Notes: a model not told the origin generated them from the sequence alone. A stretch of 64,000 bases of DNA from Pontibacter lucknowensis (GCF_900156415.1 NZ_FTNM01000001.1:682001-746000), one strand, 5' to 3'. Shown: positions 33,499 to 42,568, counted from the first letter of the stretch. Made by a program: numbers and translations.

Positions 33499-36096
33499 AT
33501 GATTAATACGCTAATCGGAGACTTTGGCCACGCGAGTGTTATTGTTGCTTTTGTAGCGGCCATTGTAGCCTCCTATGCTTATTTTATGGCCGCGCGCCAA
33601 AAAACCGAAGAGAGCGGCGACACCAGCTGGCGCAAACTAGCACGCGGTGCCTTTTATGTGCATGCGATTGCGGTAGTAGCCATTATCTTCAGCCTTTTCA
33701 ACATCATTTACGAGCACCGCTACGAGTACTATTACGCTTGGAGCCACTCGTCTAACCATCTGCCGGTGCACTACATGATCTCCTGTTTCTGGGAAGGCCA
33801 GGAAGGTTCTTTCCTGCTCTGGATGTTCTGGCATGTGGCCCTGGGCGTGGTGCTGATGAACGCTGGCAAGAAGAACAAACAATGGGAAGCGCCTGTGATG
33901 GCCATCTTCTCTTTCGTGCAGATCTTCATCTCTTCCATGATTCTGGGTGTGGTGATCGGCGATTTCAAGCTGGGCTCCTCCCCTTTCATCCTCATGCGCG
34001 ACTTCATGGCTGACGCTCCGGTGTTTGCCATGGACCCGAACTTTAAGCCTGCCGACGGTACGGGCCTGAACCCACTGTTGCAGAACTACTGGATGGTGAT
34101 TCACCCGCCGACCCTTTTCTTGGGCTATGCTGCTTCGCTTGTTCCGTTTGCTTTCGCCATTGCTGGTCTTTGGAAAGGCAAGTTCAGTGAGTGGATTCGT
34201 CCTGCGCTTCCTTGGTCGCACTTTGCGGCCGTAACGCTGGGTATCGGTATTATGATGGGTGCTTACTGGGCCTATGAGACGCTAAACTTCGGTGGTTACT
34301 GGAACTGGGATCCGGTTGAGAATGCGGTATACATTCCGTGGCTTGTACTGGTGGGTGGTATACATACCATGATCGCCTACCGCCGCAGCAAGCAAGGTTT
34401 GCGCGCTACGTTCATTTTGGTGATCACCTCTTTTGTCCTGATTCTGTACGCGACCTTCCTGACACGTAGCGGTATCCTGGGCAACGCCTCCGTGCACTCC
34501 TTCACCGACTTAGGTTTGTCAGGGCAGTTGTTCACGTATATGATGGCCTTCACAGTGCTCGCCATCGGCTTGCTGGTATATAACTGGAAGAAGATCCCGA
34601 CGACAGAGAAAGAGCTTTCAACTTATAGCGCGGAGTTCTGGGTATTCATCGGTGCTGCCGTGCTATGCCTGGCAGCTTTCCAAGTGCTCGTAACGACTTC
34701 TATACCTGTTTACAACTCTTTCCTTGGTTTCATAGGTATAGAATCAAACGCAGCTCTGCCTGCAGACCAGATTGCGCATTATACCAAGTTCCAATTATGG
34801 GCAGGTGTAGCCATCGCCATCCTGACAGGTATAGGCCAGTTGCTGTGGTGGAAAAAGGCGAACAAGAAGAGCTTCAAAGACGCCATCACCATGCCGCTGA
34901 TGCTGACATTGTTGTTTGCCAGCTTGGTAATTATCCTGTCTAACAAGTTCGATATCTTCACCTTCAAGCTCGACAACCCGGTATACATCCTGTTGTTTGT
35001 GGTATCACTGTTCGCAGTATTCGCCAACTTTAGCATCATACTTGGTTTGTTACAGAAAAAAATAACGTTGTCAGGTGGTGCTGTGGCGCACATCGGTATA
35101 GCGTTGATGTTGATCGGTATCCTGTTCTCTTCAGGCTACTCCAACATCATTTCACAGAATAACTCCGGTATGCTTTACTCACGTGAGTTCCCGGACGAGA
35201 TTAACCGCGACAATGTGCTCCTGTGGCGCAACACCCCTGTGCAGATGGATCGCTTCAAGGTAAGCTACCATGGTCAGTTCCAGGAAGTGAAAGGTGTGCC
35301 AGGCTATGTGAACAAGGAACTCCTGTACCAGACCGATGACATGTACAAAGCCATCGCCCGTGGCCGAATTCAGGTAAAAGACAAGGTATATTTCGAGACA
35401 GGCGACACGCTGGATTTGATTTCTCCGGAGAATACTTACTACGAGGTGAGCTATGCAAGCGAGAAGGAAAACTTCGTGCTATACCCAAGAGCGCAAGTGA
35501 ACCCGAACATGGGCCTGTTAGCCTCTCCTGACATCAAGCACTTTGCTGGCAAGGATCTGTATACCCACGTTTCCACTGTACCAGACCCGAACGAAGAGAA
35601 GGACTGGGGTGAGTTGCAGGAGTATGAAGTTTCTGCTGGTGACACGCTAGTTATCAACGATTACATTACAGTATTCAATGGCATCGAACAAATTGAGCAA
35701 GTGCCAGGTGTGCAACTGGCCGAAGGCGACGTAGCGGTTCAGGCTGCCATGAAGATCATGGGCGAGCGCAAGAACTACCACGCCCACCCTGTGCTGATGA
35801 TCAAAGACCAGATGATGGGTCGTGTACCAGAAATCATCGAAGACCTGGGTATACGCATCACCTTCCTGAATATCGACACGGAGAATCACAAGTTCAAGAT
35901 CGGTGTGAATGTGACGCAGAAAGACTACATCATCCTGAAAGCGATGGAGAAGCCATTTGTTAATATCCTGTGGATCGGTACCATTATCATGTCTATCGGT
36001 TTTGTTATGGCGATTGTTCGCCGTAATAAAGAAGGCAATGGTAGCGAAGGGAAAACTGCAAAAGTGAAGGAGGAGAGAAAAGCACAGGTGGCGTAA
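33499..36096 (+). CDS. ccmF: Cytochrome c haem lyase CcmF
   Basis: The 865-residue protein has about 13-15 membrane segments and the WWD motif GGYWNWDPVENA near residue 265. Conserved His candidates occur nearby (for example LPWSHFAAV, and VHSFTDLG). CcmF receives haem from CcmE and attaches it to apocytochrome CXXCH. The final third (about 560-830) is a soluble periplasmic domain rich in strands (VSYHGQFQEVKGVPGY and similar), followed by a last helix and basic tail. No ccmG or ccmH gene follows; a terminator ends the operon. Confidence 0.92.
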   Translation: MINTLIGDFGHASVIVAFVAAIVASYAYFMAARQKTEESGDTSWRKLARGAFYVHAIAVVAIIFSLFNIIYEHRYEYYYAWSHSSNHLPVHYMISCFWEGQEGSFLLWMFWHVALGVVLMNAGKKNKQWEAPVMAIFSFVQIFISSMILGVVIGDFKLGSSPFILMRDFMADAPVFAMDPNFKPADGTGLNPLLQNYWMVIHPPTLFLGYAASLVPFAFAIAGLWKGKFSEWIRPALPWSHFAAVTLGIGIMMGAYWAYETLNFGGYWNWDPVENAVYIPWLVLVGGIHTMIAYRRSKQGLRATFILVITSFVLILYATFLTRSGILGNASVHSFTDLGLSGQLFTYMMAFTVLAIGLLVYNWKKIPTTEKELSTYSAEFWVFIGAAVLCLAAFQVLVTTSIPVYNSFLGFIGIESNAALPADQIAHYTKFQLWAGVAIAILTGIGQLLWWKKANKKSFKDAITMPLMLTLLFASLVIILSNKFDIFTFKLDNPVYILLFVVSLFAVFANFSIILGLLQKKITLSGGAVAHIGIALMLIGILFSSGYSNIISQNNSGMLYSREFPDEINRDNVLLWRNTPVQMDRFKVSYHGQFQEVKGVPGYVNKELLYQTDDMYKAIARGRIQVKDKVYFETGDTLDLISPENTYYEVSYASEKENFVLYPRAQVNPNMGLLASPDIKHFAGKDLYTHVSTVPDPNEEKDWGELQEYEVSAGDTLVINDYITVFNGIEQIEQVPGVQLAEGDVAVQAAMKIMGERKNYHAHPVLMIKDQMMGRVPEIIEDLGIRITFLNIDTENHKFKIGVNVTQKDYIILKAMEKPFVNILWIGTIIMSIGFVMAIVRRNKEGNGSEGKTAKVKEERKAQVA

Positions 36097-36118
36097 TTAT
36101 ATTGAACCATAGTTGAAT

Positions 36119-36150
36119 AAGGCAGGCTTGTAAAAAGCCTGCCTTATTTG
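36119..36150 (+). terminator. Terminator of the ccm operon
   Basis: AAGGCAGGCTT and AAGCCTGCCTT form a perfect 11-base stem with loop GTAAA, followed by ATTTGTTTATT. Confidence 0.85.
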
Positions 36151-36196
36151 TTTATTAGCTTACCTTTCCAGAATTATTTAATGAAGTCACTAACCT

Positions 36197-37423
36197 ATGA
36201 ACGTATTTATAATTCCTTCTTGGTACCCTAGTAAAGACAATCCACTCAATGGTACTTTTATAGAAGAACAAACTTATAATTTGTGTGGCTTCGTTCCAAA
36301 CATAAATATTGGGGTAAGCTTATGGGGACAAAAGGATAACCAAACATTACTATGGTTAAAAGACCATATATGGAACATACCCAAGATTTTTTCGGCCAGC
36401 TTAGTTTCCACAAGCACTGCTATAATACCAAATTTGACCATATATAAATCTCCTACTTATATATGGTCACGAAAAATATTTAAAGGAAACTTGAAAGGTA
36501 TAATTCGTGCCAATATGAATAATATTGAGCAATTTGTAGAACAGTATGGGCGAGTTGACTTAATTCATGCACACGTAGGTTACCCCGCAGGCCGCATCGC
36601 ACTTGAATTAGGCAGAAAATTACATATACCTTATATTATTACTGAACACATGATACCTTTTCCTAGTCACTATGATACCGATAAGCAAGGCAATCTAACT
36701 AGCTATTATAGACAACCATACATGCAGGCCGCTGCGAATGTTGCTGTTGGAGAATCACTTAGGAAGACGATGATTTCGATGGGTTTGCCAAATGTAAAAA
36801 CAATACCCAATTTTATAGATGAAACTTTATTTAAGTCACTAAATAACATCTCTAAATTGTCATTGCCTTCTAAGTTTACTTTTCTTACTGTATGTGAAAT
36901 TATTCCCCGAAAAGGAATCGATGTGCTTCTGTATGCTATTAAAATCTTGTCTCAAAAAGGTATAAATGCAACCTTTAGAATTGGTGGAACTGGACCACTT
37001 ATCGAAGAATACAAGGCTATGGCAATGAAGTTAAATATTGAGCATTGCATAGAATGGCTTGGACCTCTAACAAGGGAAAGAGCTAGGAATGAGCATCAAC
37101 AGGCAAGCGCCTTTGTACTCCCGAGCCATGATGAAAGTATGGGAATAGTATACATAGAAGCACTTGCATGCGGTAAGCCAATTATTGCTACAAGGTGTGG
37201 TGGACCAGAAACCATTGTAAAAGATATAAATGGGATATTAATTGAAAAAAACAACCCAAATGAACTTGCTGCTGCTATATTGTTTATGATGAAAAACTAT
37301 GACATGTATGACGCTCATGCCATAAGACAAGACTTCTTAAATAGATATTCTAAAAAAGCTGTAATTCCACAGCTAATTAATCTATACCAAGAAGTCATCA
37401 GGCAGCATCAAACAACCCCATGA
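36197..37423 (+). CDS. GT4-family glycosyltransferase, AT-rich
   Basis: The 408-residue protein has a GT-B fold. Its N-terminal domain starts FIIPSWYPSKDNPLNGTFIEEQ, with HAHVGYPAGRIALELG and ITEHMIPF, and its C-terminal domain contains the EX7E motif (ESMGIVYIE) and CGKPIIATRCGGPETI near residue 330. It transfers a sugar from a nucleotide donor, probably in surface polysaccharide synthesis, but no other glycan genes are nearby. Base composition is clearly more AT-rich than all neighbours, with many AAA/ATA/TTA codons, which suggests transfer or relaxed codon selection. It overlaps the next gene by four bases (ATGA). Confidence 0.88.
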   Translation: MNVFIIPSWYPSKDNPLNGTFIEEQTYNLCGFVPNINIGVSLWGQKDNQTLLWLKDHIWNIPKIFSASLVSTSTAIIPNLTIYKSPTYIWSRKIFKGNLKGIIRANMNNIEQFVEQYGRVDLIHAHVGYPAGRIALELGRKLHIPYIITEHMIPFPSHYDTDKQGNLTSYYRQPYMQAAANVAVGESLRKTMISMGLPNVKTIPNFIDETLFKSLNNISKLSLPSKFTFLTVCEIIPRKGIDVLLYAIKILSQKGINATFRIGGTGPLIEEYKAMAMKLNIEHCIEWLGPLTRERARNEHQQASAFVLPSHDESMGIVYIEALACGKPIIATRCGGPETIVKDINGILIEKNNPNELAAAILFMMKNYDMYDAHAIRQDFLNRYSKKAVIPQLINLYQEVIRQHQTTP

Positions 37424-38199
37424 ACACATCCATCATAGGATCTGGCAACGTGGCCTGGCACTTGGGTAAAGCTTTGCAACAAGCTGGACATAAGATAGTA
37501 GCAGTGTATAGCCCAACCCCATCCCATCGGAAAGAGCTGGCGGAAGAGTTAGTGTCAGCTATGACACTGGACTCATTAGACATGAGAAACATTGACGCTG
37601 AACTGTTCCTGATTGCAGTGCCCGATGCGGCGCTGGCTTCAGTAGCGGCACAGTTGCAGGTGCCCGCGGGCGCTATCGTAGCTCATACCTCAGGTTCGCA
37701 GCCGCTAGCAGCATTGCGAGGTATAGCAGGCGCACAGACAAGTGTTTTTTATCCGTTGCAAACATTCTCCAAGTCTAAACCGGTTGACTTCAAAAATATC
37801 CCAATCCTTTTGGAAGCTACCGTGCCAGAAACATTACATCCCTTACAGCTCGTAGCAAATAGTATTTCAGAACAGGTATACGAGGTAAGTTCTACAAAGA
37901 GAAAACATCTCCACCTGGCGGCAGTGTTTGCCTGCAACTTTACCAATCACTTGCTAGGCATAAGCCGGGAGTTGCTCCAACAGGCAGACTTACCCTATAC
38001 GCTGCTCCAGCCCCTCATCCAGGAAACCATCGCCAAGGCCATGCAACAGCACCCTTTCGATGTACAGACAGGTCCTGCAGTGCGCCAAGACCAAAATGTA
38101 ATAGAAGAGCATTTGAAGTTGCTGCAAGACCAGCCGCTCTACCAGCAGGTATACCAACTGCTCTCCCAAAGTATTCAGGTTCAGCACCCCAAGGAGTAA
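37420..38199 (+). CDS. Rossmann-like and DUF2520 domain protein
   Basis: The 259-residue protein has an N-terminal NAD(P)-binding Rossmann fold (IIGSGNVAWHLGKALQQAGHKI, with IAVPDAALASVAAQL at about residue 68), then a helical DUF2520 domain (about 125-250; HLAAVFACNFTNHLLGIS). The arrangement resembles the 6-phosphogluconate dehydrogenase-like superfamily, but the substrate is unknown. Its ATG overlaps the glycosyltransferase stop, yet its codon use is of the normal GC-rich type. Confidence 0.85.
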   Translation: MNTSIIGSGNVAWHLGKALQQAGHKIVAVYSPTPSHRKELAEELVSAMTLDSLDMRNIDAELFLIAVPDAALASVAAQLQVPAGAIVAHTSGSQPLAALRGIAGAQTSVFYPLQTFSKSKPVDFKNIPILLEATVPETLHPLQLVANSISEQVYEVSSTKRKHLHLAAVFACNFTNHLLGISRELLQQADLPYTLLQPLIQETIAKAMQQHPFDVQTGPAVRQDQNVIEEHLKLLQDQPLYQQVYQLLSQSIQVQHPKE

Positions 38200-38258
38200 A
38201 CCTGTAACCTATTCAACGGTCATACTGTTTTATTCGAAGAAGGTATAAAGCGCCCGGC

Positions 38259-38289
38259 TTTGAATCGGGGGGCGGGTTTCATAACTTTG
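38259..38289 (+). promoter_or_regulatory. Canonical promoter of the ferredoxin gene
   Basis: TTTG at 38259-38262, exactly 19 bases, then TAACTTTG at 38282-38289: a complete match to the Bacteroidota housekeeping consensus. The ferredoxin ATG is about 20 bases downstream. Confidence 0.8.
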
Positions 38290-38309
38290 CACCTTAAATA
38301 GAAAGACAG

Positions 38310-38639
38310 ATGAAAGTTGTAAATATAACCTTTAAGTTTAGCGATGGTTCGCCTGACCAGGTTCACCCTGCGGTGGAAGGCGAGTCGGTGCTGGACGTGG
38401 CCCTAAATAATGACATCAAGCTGCAACACAACTGCGGCGGCGTATGCGGCTGCAGTACCTGCCACGTATACATTGAATCGGGTATGGACGACCTGCCTGA
38501 GATTACTGACAAAGAGGAGGATTACATTGACCGTGCCGTGGACCCGCGCATCAACTCCCGCCTGGGTTGCCAATGTGTGGTGCAGGGCAACGAAGATGTT
38601 GTCGTGACCATACCGCCACAAGACTTCCTGGGACACTAA
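38310..38639 (+). CDS. [2Fe-2S] ferredoxin, adrenodoxin/Isc type
   Basis: The 109-residue protein has the vertebrate-type ferredoxin pattern: HNCGGVCGCSTCHVY (about residues 40-54) and RLGCQCVV (about 84-91), with acidic DDLPEITDKEEDYID between. These ferredoxins donate electrons to Fe-S cluster assembly. The neighbouring iscX gene 66 bases downstream supports that role, although iscS/iscU are not in the window. Confidence 0.9.
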   Translation: MKVVNITFKFSDGSPDQVHPAVEGESVLDVALNNDIKLQHNCGGVCGCSTCHVYIESGMDDLPEITDKEEDYIDRAVDPRINSRLGCQCVVQGNEDVVVTIPPQDFLGH

Positions 38640-38705
38640 TCCGCCACCGATCACCGGCCAAAACCGCTTATCACATAACCGAACATCCAAATAACTGATA
38701 AACAC

Positions 38706-38948
38706 ATGGATAAGAATTATGAACCGCCAATTCACTGGAATGACTACGAGGACATAGCCATGGCGCTGTACGAGAAGTTTGGCGATGACTTCAACGAGTC
38801 AAAGATATACCGCGTTCGCTTTACCGAATTGCTTGACTGGGTACTTTCGCTGCCGAATTTTGTCGGCAAGCGCGAAGAGTCTAACGAAGGCCACCTGGAG
38901 CAGATTCAGGCGGCTTGGGTATACGAGTGGCGCGACAACCAGGACTAA
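38706..38948 (+). CDS. iscX: Fe-S cluster assembly protein IscX
   Basis: The 80-residue acidic protein matches IscX (YfhJ): IHWNDYEDIAMALYEKFGDDFNESKIYRVRFTELLDWVLSLPNFVG, then SNEGHLEQIQAAWVYEW. IscX binds IscS and iron and tunes cluster assembly. The gene follows the Isc-type ferredoxin gene in the same direction, as in classical isc operons. Confidence 0.9.
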   Translation: MDKNYEPPIHWNDYEDIAMALYEKFGDDFNESKIYRVRFTELLDWVLSLPNFVGKREESNEGHLEQIQAAWVYEWRDNQD

Positions 38949-38997
38949 GCTGATATTCAGCCCTGAAAAATTCGTTATATTAAATTAAATCTATATT

Positions 38998-39033
38998 TTT
39001 AAAGGTCCTTTCACCAGAAAGGACCTTTTTTCT
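38998..39033 (+). terminator. Terminator after iscX
   Basis: AAAGGTCCTTTC and GAAAGGACCTTT form a 12-base stem with loop ACCA, followed by TTT. The kdsC-like gene starts nine bases later. Confidence 0.85.
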
Positions 39034-39041
39034 TTTACACT

Positions 39042-39539
39042 ATGTCTATCACACAACCTGACCTTAGCCGCATCAACACCTTCGTTTTTGATGTAGACGG
39101 CGTACTTACCGACGGCTTTCTCTATGTATTCGCCGATGGCGAGAAAGTCCGTGCTTTCAACATCAAAGATGGTTTTGCCATCAAACACGCCATACGTCAA
39201 GGGTACAATGTAGCTATTATCTCCGCTAAGAACGAGCCCGGAGTGCGCGTACGGCTTGAAGAACTTGAAATCGAGGACATCATCCTGGGAGCTGACGATA
39301 AAGTGGAGGCGCTGGAAAACTACCTTTACATGCAAGGCATACACCCCGCCACAGTAGCGTACATGGGCGATGACATGCCAGATCTGGAGGCGATGCAGCG
39401 CTGCGGCTTGAGAGCCTGTCCTGCTGATGCCGCAGATGACATACGCGATGTCTGCACATTCATTTCAACTAAAGATGGTGGCAAGGGTGCTGTGCGTGAA
39501 CTGATTGAGAAAATCATGAAAGCGCAGGATACTTGGTGA
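39042..39539 (+). CDS. kdsC: HAD-family phosphatase, KdsC-like (KDO 8-phosphate phosphatase)
   Basis: The 165-residue protein is a capless C0 HAD phosphatase. It shows motif I FVFDVDGVLTDG (nucleophile Asp near residue 14), motif II in VAIISAK, the Lys in motif III region and motif IV YMGDDMPDLEAM near residue 105. Length and the tail GGKGAVRELIEKIM match KdsC, which removes phosphate from KDO-8-P in lipid A core synthesis. YrbI-like homologues with other sugars exist, so substrate is probable, not proven. Confidence 0.85.
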   Translation: MSITQPDLSRINTFVFDVDGVLTDGFLYVFADGEKVRAFNIKDGFAIKHAIRQGYNVAIISAKNEPGVRVRLEELEIEDIILGADDKVEALENYLYMQGIHPATVAYMGDDMPDLEAMQRCGLRACPADAADDIRDVCTFISTKDGGKGAVRELIEKIMKAQDTW

Positions 39540-39657
39540 GAGCATTATACTTTTCTTCAATCAAATAGCAAATTTCTTTTACATAAATATTTGCATATAT
39601 ATAATTATTTTTTAATCTTACAGACAGTTTATTTAAAAATTATTTATTTTCATTTTT
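39540..39657 (+). other. Long AT-rich leader of the cold-shock gene
   Basis: This stretch is very AT-rich (for example ATAATTATTTTTTAA) and directly precedes csp. Cold-shock genes often have long structured leaders that act as RNA thermosensors. Here that is only an inference from position and composition; no hairpin is compelling. Confidence 0.35.
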
Positions 39658-39852
39658 ATGAAGACAGGAAAAGTAAAGTTCTTTATTGAGTCAAAAGGCT
39701 TCGGTTTCATCACCGAAGACGAAACAAATGAGGATTTCTTCGTGCACGTGACAGGCCTGAACGGTCTGCAGATCCAGCAGCACGACAGAGTAGCTTTCGA
39801 CACGCAAGAAGGCAAAAAAGGAATCAATGCGGTAAACGTACAGAGAATCTGA
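39658..39852 (+). CDS. Cold-shock protein
   Basis: The 64-residue protein is a single cold-shock domain, with RNP1 SKGFGFIT (about residues 13-20) and RNP2 DFFVHVT (about 27-33). It binds single-stranded RNA and DNA. The N-terminal MKTGKVKFFIESKG is the usual Bacteroidota form. A strong terminator follows immediately. Confidence 0.95.
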   Translation: MKTGKVKFFIESKGFGFITEDETNEDFFVHVTGLNGLQIQQHDRVAFDTQEGKKGINAVNVQRI

Positions 39853-39872
39853 TTCAACTCTACACCGCAAAG

Positions 39873-39900
39873 AAAACCCCTTCCCGCAAGGGGTTTTTTT
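39873..39900 (+). terminator. Terminator after the cold-shock gene
   Basis: AAAACCCCTT and AAGGGGTTTT stem, loop CCCGC, followed by seven T. Confidence 0.9.
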
Positions 39901-39910
39901 ATGCCCTTTG

Positions 39911-39941
39911 TTTGCAGTACCACACGCCGGTTTTAACTTTG
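39911..39941 (+). promoter_or_regulatory. Canonical promoter of the UbiA-type gene
   Basis: TTTG at 39911-39914, exactly 19 bases, then TAACTTTG at 39934-39941. It is the second perfect TTTG-N19-TAnnTTTG match in the window and supports the TTG start at 39967. Confidence 0.8.
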
Positions 39942-39966
39942 CTGCTGTCATACCTGTTACCCTGTC

Positions 39967-40812
39967 TTGAAAGAATTTCTGTCTCTCATCCGTTTTCCCA
40001 ACTTACTGCTCATCATCTTGAGTCAGGCACTGGTACAGGCTAGTTTACTGAGTGCAGGTATAAACTTTTCAGGTATAGCCACGCCAGGCTTTCTGCTGTT
40101 GACGCTCTCGACGGTGTGTATTGCTGCAGCAGGATATATTATCAACGATTACTACGATATAAAAATCGACGCCATCAATAAGCCAGACCGTGTGGTAGTC
40201 GGGAAGAGCATACGGCGGCGCCCTGCCATGTTCACACACATGGTGCTTTCATTTATAGGGATAGCACTCGGGTTCTGGCTCTCGATTCCGGTAGGTCTTA
40301 TAAACCTGGGGGCTGTCCTGCTACTTTGGGGCTATTCGGCCCGCTTCAAAAAAATGCCACTTGTAGGCAATGTTGTCGTCGCGCTCCTAGGGGCCTCCAT
40401 GCTCTTGCTGGTAGCAGTGTATGCAGGTAAACTCAACAACATCACGATTAGCTATGCAGTGTTTGCTTTTATGATCTCACTTATCCGGGAGATTATAAAA
40501 GACATGGAGGATGTGCGGGGCGACGCTTCTTTTGACTGCCGAACACTGCCAATTGTGCTGGGTATACGACGGGCCAAATATGCGCTATACCCAATCATCG
40601 CACTTTTCCAGGCTTTCCTGCTTTTGGTTATCTTCCACCCCGTCACAGGTATAGGCTTTGATGTATACATGCTACTACTTGTGCTCCTTCCGAGTATCTG
40701 GATGACGGTGAAACTGGTGCGGGCCGACCGCAAGCGAGATTTCACATTCCTGAGCAACCTGGGCAAGTTCATTATGCTGACCGGCATCCTGTCCATGCTT
40801 TTGATCAATTAG
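39967..40812 (+). CDS. UbiA-family prenyltransferase
   Basis: The 281-residue membrane protein has eight to nine helices and both Asp-rich motifs: NDYYDIKIDAINKPDR (about residues 60-75) and DMEDVRGD (about 179-186). UbiA enzymes attach prenyl chains to acceptors. This Bacteroidota subgroup is often annotated geranylgeranylglycerol-phosphate geranylgeranyltransferase, but the acceptor here is uncertain. It starts with TTG, placed about 20 bases after the predicted transcript start. Confidence 0.85.
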   Translation: MKEFLSLIRFPNLLLIILSQALVQASLLSAGINFSGIATPGFLLLTLSTVCIAAAGYIINDYYDIKIDAINKPDRVVVGKSIRRRPAMFTHMVLSFIGIALGFWLSIPVGLINLGAVLLLWGYSARFKKMPLVGNVVVALLGASMLLLVAVYAGKLNNITISYAVFAFMISLIREIIKDMEDVRGDASFDCRTLPIVLGIRRAKYALYPIIALFQAFLLLVIFHPVTGIGFDVYMLLLVLLPSIWMTVKLVRADRKRDFTFLSNLGKFIMLTGILSMLLIN

Positions 40813-40961
40813 CCTGTATCCCCTTCCAGGCATACCTGGGCTTTCTCCTGAAGCAACAGATCGCCAGCCGCTTAGGTCTTGCGTTTTAGATCTGCTTTTT
40901 GTTATTTACATAGTTCGTTTGTCTGCGCAGCGAATACCCGTACCCGAACCTACCCTATCTT

Positions 40962-41405
40962 ATGAACAAACTTCACCAGTTACTCGAGGCCTATGGGCTT
41001 CGCAAGACGAAGTGCCGTATAGAGGTGCTTCGATTGTTTCTTGAGCATCGCCATGCGCTGGCACATGCCGCCATTGAGCAGCAGCTTGGCCCACAGTTTG
41101 ACCGCGTAACGCTGTACCGCACCCTGCATTCATTTGAGGAGCATGGACTGCTGCACAGCATACCCAGCACCGATGGCATCACGCGCTATGCACTCTGCCA
41201 GCAGGCCTGCAACCGGCACCGGCACCAGCATGACCATATCCACTTCAGCTGTACCGCCTGCGGGCATACTTACTGTCTGAACGAGGTATATGTACCTACA
41301 CTACGGATGCCAGAGGGGTATCAGGTAGAGGAATTTCGGTTTTGCGTGCAAGGCGTGTGTGATAAATGCGTGCTGCAACCAAAAGAACAACTGGCAAGCG
41401 CATAG
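40962..41405 (+). CDS. Fur-family metal-dependent transcriptional regulator
   Basis: The 147-residue protein has an N-terminal winged helix (LRKTKCRIEVLRLFLEHRHALAHAAIEQQL, DRVTLYRTLHSFEEHGLLHSI) and a C-terminal dimerisation domain with a His-rich sensory loop (NRHRHQHDHIHFSCTACGHTYCL) and zinc pairs CTAC and CDKC. The His cluster and two CXXC motifs fit Zur or Fur; which metal it senses cannot be decided. It appears to be monocistronic. Confidence 0.88.
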   Translation: MNKLHQLLEAYGLRKTKCRIEVLRLFLEHRHALAHAAIEQQLGPQFDRVTLYRTLHSFEEHGLLHSIPSTDGITRYALCQQACNRHRHQHDHIHFSCTACGHTYCLNEVYVPTLRMPEGYQVEEFRFCVQGVCDKCVLQPKEQLASA

Positions 41406-41461
41406 CAACCATACCTGATGGCTCTAAACGCGTATGCAAAACCTTTAAATAACCCCTTGTT

Positions 41462-41965
41462 ATGGCTGTACATACCTTAACCACTGCCGACCAGTTCCGC
41501 CAACTGGCCACATCCCCTAATAAGCTGCGGCTGTTCATGCTAGCCAAGCTGCCCATGGCTTACATGGCCGATCTGCGGGTGCGCTCCATTTCGGAGGAGC
41601 GGGCTGAGGTGACGATTCCTTATAAGTACCTCAACAAAAATCCTTTCGGCTCTATCTATTTCGCCAGCCTGAGCATGGCAGCGGAGCTTTCGACAGGCTT
41701 GCTATGCATGGCACAGACATACAAATCGGATCCTGCCGTATCGATGCTGGTGGTGCACATGGAAGGGGATTTCTCGAAAAAGGCAGTCGGAAAAATTACG
41801 TTCACCTGCGAGGACGGACCAAGTATAAAGGCAGCTGCAGATCAGACAAAAGCCACAGGTGCCGGTGTAACGGTAGTGGCCACCAGCATTGGCACCGACC
41901 AAAGTGGTGATAAAGTAGCGGAGTTTCGGTTTACCTGGTCATTAAAGGCAAAACTTAAAGTATAG
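41462..41965 (+). CDS. DUF4442 hotdog-fold protein, probable thioesterase
   Basis: The 167-residue protein resembles DUF4442 (YiiD C-terminal type) hotdog proteins: a helix with LRLFMLAKLPMAYMADLRV, the strands AEVTIPYKYLNKNPFGSIYFASLSMAAELSTG that hold the central hotdog helix, and a C-terminal FRFTWSLKAK. Related hotdog enzymes hydrolyse acyl-CoA thioesters. It is the first of three short same-strand genes of unlinked families. Confidence 0.75.
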   Translation: MAVHTLTTADQFRQLATSPNKLRLFMLAKLPMAYMADLRVRSISEERAEVTIPYKYLNKNPFGSIYFASLSMAAELSTGLLCMAQTYKSDPAVSMLVVHMEGDFSKKAVGKITFTCEDGPSIKAAADQTKATGAGVTVVATSIGTDQSGDKVAEFRFTWSLKAKLKV

Positions 41966-41979
41966 CGCTTTTTATTGCC

Positions 41980-42519
41980 ATGAAAACATACATCGTTCTG
42001 CTCAGAGGTGTGATGCCTACCGGGAAAAACAGAGTGCCAATGGCACAGCTCCGACAGGTGCTGGCTGATGCCGGCTTTCAGCAGGTCCGCACCTGGATTC
42101 AAAGTGGCAATGTCGTGCTCCAAAGTGATTTATCGGCTAAGGAGCTAGAGGTGAAGGTACACCAACTGATAAAAGAGTACATTGGGCCGGAGCTGGCCAT
42201 CGTGGTAAGAACAAGTGAGGAGCTCAGAAAAATGCTCGACAATAACCCGTTTCAGGGAGAAGAATACCTTATGACACGGGTATTTTTTGTGTCTTTTCAG
42301 GAGTCGCCGCCTGAGGAAAAGGTACAGGCGTTGCTTGCGCAAGACTTTGCGCCGGAGAAACTCAGCCTTAACTCCACAGCAGGCTATATGTATATACCCC
42401 AAGCCTTCAGCGACAGTAAGCTTAGCAATAATTTCCTGGAGCGAAAGCTTAAGGTAACGGCCACTACACGAAATTTCAATACTATATCCAAAATGATTGA
42501 ATGGGCTGAAGAGGCATAA
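41980..42519 (+). CDS. DUF1697 family protein
   Basis: The 179-residue protein begins YIVLLRGVMPTGKNRVPMAQLRQVLADAGFQQVRTWIQSGNVVLQS, the typical start of DUF1697 (COG3797), and ends with the conserved NNFLERKLKVTATTRNFNTISKM. The family's function is unknown. It begins 14 bases after the DUF4442 gene, so the two may be cotranscribed. Confidence 0.88.
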   Translation: MKTYIVLLRGVMPTGKNRVPMAQLRQVLADAGFQQVRTWIQSGNVVLQSDLSAKELEVKVHQLIKEYIGPELAIVVRTSEELRKMLDNNPFQGEEYLMTRVFFVSFQESPPEEKVQALLAQDFAPEKLSLNSTAGYMYIPQAFSDSKLSNNFLERKLKVTATTRNFNTISKMIEWAEEA

Positions 42520-42568
42520 GTTGAGCACAGCAAGGAAACTAATAAGCGTAATAAGCAACAAAATCAAA

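Noticed and set aside
36197..37423. Surface polysaccharide island
   Set aside because: Only a single glycosyltransferase is present; neighbours are housekeeping genes.
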